Origin: Chrysochromulina parva
Lineage: Eukaryota; Haptophyta; Prymnesiales; Chrysochromulinaceae
Assembly (NCBI GenBank): GCA_002887195.1
Contig: PJAB01000786.1
Location: 1-20,810 of the forward strand
DNA: 20,810 bases
Reading direction: 5' to 3'
A program made the position numbers and the translations under genes. Of this stretch, positions 15,801-20,810 are shown one piece after another; position 1 is the stretch's first letter; each line of letters opens with the position of its first letter. The notes under the pieces are model-generated. The model saw only the letters and a list, made by a program, of their open reading frames with translations. It did no database searches and was not told the DNA's origin.

Positions 15801-16352
15801 TGCTCGACGAGGCGACCTCCGCACTGGATGCGGAATCAGAGAGGCTGGTGCAGGATGCGATTGACGCCGCCTCGAGTGGCCGGACTGTCCTCGTGGTTGC
15901 GCATCGTCTGTCGACTGTGAGGGACGCCGACCAGGTGTGCTCGCCTCGGCGCTCTGATGGCCTCTGATGACCTCTGATTGCCTTGTATTGCCTTGTAATT
16001 GCTTTGTAATTGCCTTGTAATTGCCTTGTGGCTCCTCAACGTCGTGCTTTCGATTGAGGGATGGCGGCCAGATTGCTGTTCTCTCCTCAATTGGATGGCT
16101 CCTCACGTCTGATTGCGTCTGATGGCGGCCAGATTGCTGTTCTCTCCTCAATTGGATGGCTCCTCACGTCTGATTGCGTCTGATGGCGGCCAGATTGCTG
16201 TTCTCTCCGAGGGCGTCGTCGAGGACTGCGGGACGCATGCGGAGCTGCTCGCGCGCTGCGAGACGTATCAAACGCTCGTCAAGCGGCAGGTGGGTGGTGG
16301 CCTCGTGGATGCAACGCCCGTGGACCTGGACGGCGGCCATGTGCACGAGTGA
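12803..16352 (+). CDS. ABCB-type (TAP/TAPL-like) half ABC transporter, nine exons
   Basis: Exons: 12803-13309, 13591-13946, 14031-14115, 14239-14586, 14839-14958, 15068-15265, 15431-15495, 15700-15934, 16194-16352. Every junction keeps phase and the total is 2073 nt (690 aa). Exons 1-4 encode the membrane domain, with hydrophobic segments in [31 protein letters not shown], the [11 protein letters not shown] to LFVCTPL pair and the [11 protein letters not shown] region; [17 protein letters not shown] is the family's conserved intracellular loop. Exons 5-9 encode one ATPase domain: Walker [10 protein letters not shown] (about 451-459), Q-loop FVQQEPILF, signature LSGGQ (about 572-576), Walker B ILLLDE (about 592-597), D-loop SALD, H-loop His about 628. 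All catalytic residues are present. As a half transporter it should dimerise and export peptides, lipids or other solutes from the cytosol or an organelle; substrate and membrane cannot be read from sequence. The start at 12803 is preferred to 12578 because the extra stretch looks like leader; 12836 is possible. Confidence 0.9.
13310..13590 (+). other. ABC intron 1 (281 bp) with CTGATGACCA array
   Basis: Donor GAGCAG|GTGCGC, acceptor CGAGCAG|GAG, phase 0, joining LYQHLLEQ to EIGFFDAHK. Inside: an internal copy of the exon/donor junction (gagcaggtgcgct at 13375-13387); a 41-bp direct repeat (13388-13428 and 13516-13556); and between them nine decamers at 13424-13513, seven being exact ctgatgacca. 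Confidence 0.95.
13947..14030 (+). other. ABC intron 2 (84 bp)
   Basis: Donor CCAA|GTATGT, acceptor CTCAG|GTACCAG, phase 2, joining HELSK to YQECIGAP. The interior is ctgatggtcctctgatggtcc-type repeats. Confidence 0.85.
14116..14238 (+). other. ABC intron 3 (123 bp) whose start copies the next exon
   Basis: Donor AAG|GTGAGT, acceptor ATCAG|GTGATC, phase 0. The first 15 intron bases (gtgagtgtgggcacc) match the first 15 bases of exon 4 (gtgatcgtgggcacc) at 13 positions, at an offset equal to the intron length. A 30-bp unit (tgattgcatgcgagtgcgat, then ggccatca and two more bases) is tandemly duplicated at about 14180-14239. Confidence 0.9.
14587..14838 (+). other. ABC intron 4 (252 bp) with a copied exon end
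   Basis: Donor CGGCCG|GTGCGG, acceptor CATCCAG|GTCCTG, phase 0, joining AVDRP to VLRGLTLRV as expected for this family. Bases 14565-14598 (exon end plus donor) recur at 14636-14669 with one mismatch in 34. The remainder is TGATGACCTCTGATGACCTT-type repeats. Confidence 0.92.
14959..15067 (+). other. ABC intron 5 (109 bp)
   Basis: Donor CAGCAG|GTGACC, acceptor CCGCAG|GGCCGC, phase 0, joining RFYEPQQ to GRITIDG. Repeats are short (gcgtctgagtgcgtctgggtg). The intron start gtgaccgcctc is weakly similar to the exon 6 start ggccgcatc. Confidence 0.9.
15266..15430 (+). other. ABC intron 6 (165 bp; donor ambiguous)
   Basis: Acceptor CATGCAG|TCG is clear and phase 0. The donor is either ACA|GTCCAG at 15266 or the GC donor CAG|GCGCGT at 15272; both are phase 0 and differ by two residues (VQ). 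The interior has about ten TTGATTGCTCCC-like units. The intron start (gtccaggcgcgt) resembles the exon 7 start (tcgcgcgt). Confidence 0.75.
15496..15699 (+). other. ABC intron 7 (204 bp) with 11-bp GCATGCTGAGT array
   Basis: Donor ACGG|GTACGA, acceptor CATCAG|GTACGCG, phase 2, joining LTDG to YATLVGERG. Eleven exact copies of gcatgctgagt run from 15544 to 15664. The intron start gtacgatgctg resembles the exon 8 start gtacgcgacgctg. Confidence 0.92.
15935..16193 (+). other. ABC intron 8 (259 bp) with triplicated 3' splice site
   Basis: Donor GACCAG|GTGTGC, acceptor GGCCAG|ATTGCT, phase 0, joining VRDADQ to [13 protein letters not shown]. The acceptor and exon start (gatggcggccagattgctgt) occur three times with a 61-bp period (16060, 16121, 16182). 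Only the third leads into the ORF; using the second meets a stop within 17 codons. An 11-bp attgccttgta array precedes it (about 15976-16029). Confidence 0.92.
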
Positions 16353-16766
16353 CGAGCCCCATCGGGGTCCATGTGGACGAGTGACGAACACCATCGGGGC
16401 GGCCACGTGGCTTAGGGACGAAGTCAGTCCATCGGGCGGCAGCCACATTGGTATTCACTCGTTTTTGCACGCGGTATACCACGACGGCATGCACACGAGA
16501 GACGGCTGCGCGCTTCGCTTCGGAATATACGTCGACGTGTGATAACTCGGACGCGGTGCGGTAGAATTCGACACACGTCGAGATCGTCGACGTCCACGTC
16601 GTCGGCCGTCGTGCCTCGTCCGGATGTACAAGCAGCGTATACATGTACGTCCATGCCCGGGTAGTTTGTCGCTACAACCGAAAGTTAGAGATGGTACATA
16701 AAGTTAGGGATTGTACACATACCGCTCACACCGCAGCGCCATCCTTCGAGCTCGCTCCTCTCGTCT
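16353..16766. other. Convergent 3' intergenic region with small duplications
   Basis: About 410 bp between two converging stops. A 30-bp stretch covering the ABC stop codon (16338-16367) recurs at 16370-16399, and cacaccgcagcgccatcct near the WW-gene stop recurs at a spacing of 40 bp (about 16728 and 16768). No gene is seen. Confidence 0.5.
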
Positions 16767-18218
16767 TCACACCGCAGCGCCATCCTCCTCTTCGTCTTCG
16801 TCGTCGCCATAAGCAGCGAGCGCGGCCAGCGCACTCACATGGCCTGCCTCATGATGAGCCCTCGTGGTTGCGGGCTCACCCTCGTGCTGATCGCCTGTTG
16901 ATGGCCTGATGGTTGCCTCGTGATGAGCCCTCTTTGCTGCGGGTTCGCCTGCGGTCGCCGCCGCCTCGCCGCCGCCGACGACGACGACGCTATCTTGGGC
17001 TTGGCGGTGCTGCTTGAGGGCCGCGCGGCTCACCTCTGCCGCGGCCACATACCCAGCCACGCTCGCAAAGCTGTAGTCCGCCCCGGCCACCGCGGATGGT
17101 GGCGGCGCCCGCGGCGGCGCGGTCGCAGCGCCGGTGGCAGCCGCCGAGAAAGGCAACGCCCGAGCGGCAAAGGCGATGGCGGCGGCCTTCCTCTCCAGAA
17201 GCTGCACGGCGCGATCCACTTGGTGGCTGTGGCCGCGCACGCTGGCGTACGCGCGCTCTCCGCCTGAGGTACCCCGCTCAAGCCCAATCGTCGCGCCCGA
17301 CTGCTCCTCAATCTGGGCGAGAGGGGAGCTGCCGGCTCCGCGTGCGTTGCTCGGCTGCATAAGCGCGGCTGCCGTCGTGGCGCTCAGCGGCACGGAACGC
17401 TCGATGATGGGGGGGGCCGTCGGGCGCTCCCAGCTCGAGGTGGAGGTCTCGTGGTGCCAGTAGTACGGGTAGCCCTCGGGTGAGACCCCCTTGACCCATC
17501 CCACCGGCAGCACCTCCGCCGCCTCCGCCAGCGCCGCTGCAGTCGCGGCGAGGACGCCATCTGCATAGTAGCCCACGCCGTGCTCGCCACGCTTGAACAC
17601 ATAGCCTGCACGCGGACCAGCAAATGCATCTGCGGCGAGGAAGGGCGCCTGCTGCGCCGCCGCCGCTGCCGCCTGCAAGGCCGCCGACTTTGCGTTGCCG
17701 CTGCTGCTGCTGCCAGTGACGGCACCTGATACCGGTGCTGTCGGCGCGGATACCGGCGCTGCTCCGGCCGTCCCACCCGCGAGCGTGGTGTCGAGCGTGC
17801 AGTATTTGTCGACTGCGCGCTTCAGCGCCGCCGGATGGATCTGCGCGTACGAGCGCGTCGTCTCATCCTGGTGAAGTGACACGACGCCGAGCTTGATCAT
17901 CTCCTCGATGAGCGCGTGGTGCTTGCCGAGGTCGCCTGGCCACGCGAGAGCCTTACCACGGTCTTCCTTGTACATCTTGACCTCGCTGCCTTTGGGCGCC
18001 CGACGCACGAGCTCGCTCATCATCTTGAGCGCATTCTTGCGATAGAACGCGTGAAGCTTATGCAGCTCGACCTGGCCGTACGACGAGGCGTTGGTGCCTT
18101 CGGGCAGGTGCTCGGCACTATCGTGCTCGTTGCCGTAGAGCAGCTTGCGCCCGAAGACATGCACGCCCTCGGCACGCCCGGGCTTGTCCCAAACGCCCGC
18201 CGAGAAGACTCCTGACAT
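16767..18218 (-). CDS. WW-domain protein, probably RNA-processing associated, with a KH-like segment
   Basis: 483 aa from the only plausible in-frame ATG (18218); the frame opens slightly further upstream but only with a TTG. Residues 1-145 form a conserved-looking helical region (VELHKLHAFYRKNALKMMSE, later DLGKHHALIEEMIKLGVV). An Ala/Ser-rich linker leads to GYVFKRGEHGVGYYADG (about 205-221), then a clear WW domain at about 237-267 (LPVGWVKGV...YYWHHETSTSSWERP) with both Trp (241, 263) and the YYW core. Segment 300-344 (IEEQSGATIGLER...VRGHSHQVDRAVQLLERK) resembles the second half of a KH domain, but no complete GxxG loop is visible. The tail is disordered with a duplicated AKRAHHEA/TTRAHHEA element and an acidic EDEEED end. 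WW domains bind proline-rich ligands and WW plus KH-like combinations occur in splicing proteins, so a nuclear RNA role is inferred. It is divergent from MCM2. Confidence 0.75.
   Translation of the reverse strand: MSGVFSAGVWDKPGRAEGVHVFGRKLLYGNEHDSAEHLPEGTNASSYGQVELHKLHAFYRKNALKMMSELVRRAPKGSEVKMYKEDRGKALAWPGDLGKHHALIEEMIKLGVVSLHQDETTRSYAQIHPAALKRAVDKYCTLDTTLAGGTAGAAPVSAPTAPVSGAVTGSSSSGNAKSAALQAAAAAAQQAPFLAADAFAGPRAGYVFKRGEHGVGYYADGVLAATAAALAEAAEVLPVGWVKGVSPEGYPYYWHHETSTSSWERPTAPPIIERSVPLSATTAAALMQPSNARGAGSSPLAQIEEQSGATIGLERGTSGGERAYASVRGHSHQVDRAVQLLERKAAAIAFAARALPFSAAATGAATAPPRAPPPSAVAGADYSFASVAGYVAAAEVSRAALKQHRQAQDSVVVVGGGEAAATAGEPAAKRAHHEATIRPSTGDQHEGEPATTRAHHEAGHVSALAALAAYGDDEDEEEDGAAV
16846..16949 (-). 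repeat. 69-bp-period duplication in the WW-protein tail
   Basis: Two diverged 35-bp copies (16846-16880 and 16915-16949) separated by 69 bp, i.e. 23 codons, encode GEPATTRAHHEA and GEPAAKRAHHEA. Confidence 0.8.
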
Positions 18219-18534
18219 GCACGCAATACACCAAGCCACCCCAGCAGTTCTTATCGTCTGAAACTGTGAACCCAAATTGTATTGTGGGGAAATTCATTTC
18301 CGAAAGATTGGCACGAGCCAACCACGCATCGCGTCCCCACAGGAAGGCGCCAACTCGCTTTTGTTGTGGTCGTTCCTGTCGTTGGGTCACTGCTTCATTA
18401 GTAAAAGGGAACAATCGATTTCGTAACAATGGATCTGTGTATCCGTTGTCCGTGTGTCACACAGCATTCACATTCACACAGGGTGTGTCCCTGTGTTTTT
18501 AACAGCTTTACTGTGGGAAATTTTGTGACACGCG

Positions 18535-18543
18535 TTTCGCGCG
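18535..18543 (+). promoter_or_regulatory. E2F-like site upstream of MCM2
   Basis: TTTCGCGCG matches the E2F consensus TTTSGCGCS at all nine positions and lies 50 bp before the MCM2 ATG. MCM genes of animals and plants are known E2F targets at the G1/S transition, so the match is biologically sensible, though a nine-base match in GC-rich DNA is not proof. Confidence 0.55.
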
Positions 18544-18545
18544 CC

Positions 18546-18561
18546 GGCGCCTATAGGCGCC
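18546..18561. promoter_or_regulatory. Perfect 16-bp palindrome GGCGCCTATAGGCGCC
   Basis: A perfect dyad centred on TATA, between the E2F-like site and the MCM2 ATG. It could be a dimeric factor site or part of the core promoter; no known factor is assigned. Confidence 0.5.
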
Positions 18562-18592
18562 AAACGAGGTTGCCCCGCAATCGCGCGCCGCC

Positions 18593-20617
18593 ATGAAGCG
18601 CGGCAGGACAGGCGGAGGCGGCGGCGACTCTCCGGGCTCGTCGAGCCCGCCGCCGGACGACGACGACGACGATGACGCGCCGCCCAGCGCGCCTGGTGCT
18701 GGGGGCGCCAACACGCCGAGCGTCGACGGCGACTACGAGCCGCCGGAGGCTGCGAGGGCGGCCTTTGGTGCCGGGGGCGGCACTCCGGAGGAAGAGGACG
18801 ATGGCGAGGAGCTCATCGGCGAGGGCATGGAGGATGATTACCGACCGATGGGCGCACTCGACGAGTACGAGGTCGATGGCCTCGACGACCACGAATACGG
18901 GCCGATGGACTTCAATGCCCGGGCGGCTGCGGAAGCAGCGCTCGCGCAGCGCGATGAGCGCGAGCGCTTCACGCGTATGCCCAAGGCGCTGCTCTCGTCG
19001 GAGGACGATGGCGAAGTCAGGGAGACGCGCCGGCGTCGGAAGGCCGACCGCGCCGCCGACGTCGACCCGGAGGCCGACCCGGACGAGGCAAACGCAAAGA
19101 ATCTCGACGACTACCTCAACGACGACGAGCCGGGAATCAACCTGGAGGACTACCAGGGGCCGTTGGCCGAGTGGATTGCGTCGCCCGCCGTGAGCGAGGA
19201 GGTGCGCAAGCGCTTTGCCCGCTTCCTGCGCAGCGTGGGCGCCGACGGCGGGCGCACGTACGCGGATAAGGTGCGTGCCATGTGCTCGCGTAACCGCGAG
19301 TCGCTCGAGGTCAATTATCACGATCTGTCGCACGCGGTGCCGATCCTGGCCATCTGGGTGGCGGATGCGCCGGCGGCGATGCTCAAGCTGCTCGATGAGG
19401 CGGCGATGGACACGGTGCGCATCATGTTCCCGGAGTACGGGAACGTGTCGAAGCACGTGCACGTGCGCATCACCGACCTTCCCATCGAGGACCCAATCCG
19501 CGATCTGCGCCAGGCGCATGTTGGCTGTCTGGTCAAGGTGAGCGGCGTGATCACGCGCCGCTCGCAGGTCTTCCCGCAGCTCCAGGCGTGCAAGTACACG
19601 TGCACCCACTGCTCGTACGTGCTCGGTCCTTTCACTGTGGGCGAGCAGGAGCATAAGATGAAGGGCGTGCCCTGCCCCTCGTGCCAGTCCAAGGGGCCGT
19701 ACGTGCTCAACACGGAGGAGACGGTGTACAACAACTACCAGAAGCTCACGCTGCAGGAGTCGCCGGGCTCGGTGCCGCCCGGCCGGTTGCCACGTCACAA
19801 GGAGGTCATCCTCCAATACGATCTGATTGACGTCGCCCGCCCGGGCGAGGAGATCGTCGTCACGGGCATCTACTCGACCGTGTACGACACGACCCTCAAC
19901 TCCAAGGCAGGCTTCCCCGTGTTCGCGACGCTCATCGAGGCGAACCACATCCAAAAAAGGGAGGAGCTCTTCGGAGCGCGCCGCCTAACGGAGGAGGATA
20001 AGAAGGCGATCTTTGCGCTCTCGAAGGACCCTCAGATCACTCAGAAGATCATTCGCTCGATTGCTCCCTCCATCTACGGCCACGACGACATCAAGACGGC
20101 ACTCGCTCTCTCGATGTTCGGCGGCGTGGGCAAGGACGTCAACGGCAAGCACCGCATCCGCGGCGACATCAACGTGCTGCTGCTCGGCGACCCCGGCACT
20201 GCCAAGTCGCAATTCCTCAAGTACATTGAGAAGACGGCGCCGCGCGCCGTGTACACGACCGGGCAGGGCGCCTCGGCCGTCGGCCTGACGGCGGCGGTGC
20301 GCAAGGACCCAGTGTCGCGCGAGTGGACGCTCGAGGGCGGCGCGCTGGTGCTCGCCGACCAGGGCGTGTGCCTCATTGACGAGTTCGACAAGATGAACGA
20401 CTCGGACCGCACCTCGATCCATGAGGCGATGGAGCAGCAGTCGATCTCGATCTCCAAGGCGGGCATCATCACGTCGCTCCAGGCGCGCTGCGCGGTCGTC
20501 GCGGCGGCCAACCCGCTGGGCGGCCGGTACGACGCGTCCAAGACCTTCGCCGAGAACGTCGACCTGACTGACCCAATCCTCTCTCGGTTTGACTGCATCT
20601 GCGTTGTGCGCGACAAG
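18593..20617 (+). CDS. MCM2: MCM2 replicative helicase subunit, exon 1 (3' part outside window)
   Basis: The first exon encodes 675 residues from ATG 18593 to CGACAAG|GTGAGA. MCM2 is one of six ATPases of the MCM2-7 ring, which loads at origins with ORC, Cdc6 and Cdt1 and unwinds DNA as part of CMG. The N-terminus (1-185) is acidic and disordered, as in other MCM2 proteins where it binds histones and is a DDK target. The C4 zinc finger is C337, C340, C361, C364 ([10 protein letters not shown]...CPSCQSKGP). The AAA+ core has Walker [10 protein letters not shown] (532-540), Walker [10 protein letters not shown] (594-602), sensor 1 AAANP and the arginine-finger segment LSRFD (663-667). [16 protein letters not shown] and SIYGHDDIK match MCM2 specifically rather than its paralogues. 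The frame stays open past 20617 to a TGA at 20716, but the sequence stops being MCM-like exactly at the GT donor after CVVRDK. The remaining exon or exons lie beyond the window. Confidence 0.96.
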
Positions 20618-20810
20618 GTGAGACACCTCCCAAATGGAGCCGAGCCCGAGCCCCGAGCCCGTCCCAAATCGAGCCAAACCCGAGCCCCGAACCCAGTTTG
20701 GTCGACCACGTCCTGATTGGGCCAATCAGACTTTGTCGAACTTGGACCGGGATGCCGAGGAGCCCCAGCCCTGAGTCTCACCTCAACGCTCACCCCAACC
20801 CTCACCCCAA
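20618..20810 (+). other. MCM2 intron 1, 5' part
   Basis: Begins GTGAGA after CGACAAG, in phase 0. It holds gagcccgagccccgagccc-type repeats (about 20640-20690) and, near the window edge, ctcaccccaaccctcacccc. No acceptor is reached within the window. Confidence 0.85.

Larger units (their letters stand above)
18219..18592. promoter_or_regulatory. Divergent promoter region between the WW-protein gene and MCM2
   Basis: 374 bp between two divergent start codons. The MCM2-proximal half contains the E2F-like site and the perfect palindrome listed separately; the middle is notably AT-richer (about 18245-18530). No TATA element is claimed. Confidence 0.55.

Noticed and set aside
18219..18275. Extended N-terminus of the WW protein starting at 18275
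   Set aside because: The codon there is TTG; the first in-frame ATG is at 18218.
20618..20716. Read-through C-terminus of MCM2 to the TGA at 20716
   Set aside because: MCM similarity stops exactly at a consensus GTGAGA donor and the following residues are Pro/Arg repeat sequence.
20765..20810. Telomere-like ctcaccccaaccctcacccc at the window edge
   Set aside because: Irregular, short and inside an MCM2 intron; does not match a regular telomeric repeat.

Overview
The window looks like nuclear DNA of a GC-rich eukaryotic microbe, most likely a unicellular alga. A haptophyte-like organism is my best guess from the base composition, low-complexity proteins, GC-AG splicing and short repeat-filled introns, but nothing here proves the lineage. 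The eukaryotic assignment is secure: an MCM2 gene, a CAMK-type kinase, an FCP-like domain protein, a WW-domain protein and a nine-exon ABC transporter whose introns can be placed by reading frame.

Layout. 2-1168 (+) is the 3' end of a gene for an acidic repeat protein (31 heptads broken by 8 pentads). 1169-2128 has no convincing gene but holds one arm of a dispersed inverted repeat. 2129-3424 (+) encodes an FCP/SCP-like HAD domain with Asp-to-Asn in the catalytic motif; the other repeat arm lies at 3870-3925. 4113-5348 (+) is a single-pass membrane protein with two six-cysteine units and a polyproline linker. 5349-7165 is mostly unexplained, with one weak minus-strand ORF. 7166-9978 (-) is a CAMK-like kinase with at least one intron. 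10458-11829 (+) is a three-exon DUF1415-like gene. 12131-12505 (-) is a small secreted or organelle-targeted protein. 12803-16352 (+) is an ABCB-type half transporter (9 exons, 690 aa). 16767-18218 (-) is a WW-domain, probably RNA-associated, protein. 18593 to the window end (+) is MCM2, with a 675-codon first exon followed by an intron that leaves the window.

The genes do not form a pathway; they are independent housekeeping and signalling genes, several as divergent pairs (kinase/DUF1415, small protein/ABC, WW/MCM2). The most interesting layer is below gene level. Most mapped introns are packed with 10-11 bp tandem repeats (CTGATGACCA, GCATGCTGAGT, GAGTGCTCTT, and others). Several also carry the signature of tandem duplication of an exon segment containing a splice-like AG|GT: the 5' end of the intron resembles the start of the next exon, and/or the 3' end resembles the end of the previous exon. 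Similar 30-76 bp duplications occur in coding sequence (a 60-bp one in the kinase has AAG|GT at each unit boundary), around a start codon and across a stop codon. The region reads as intron gain by local duplication at several stages.
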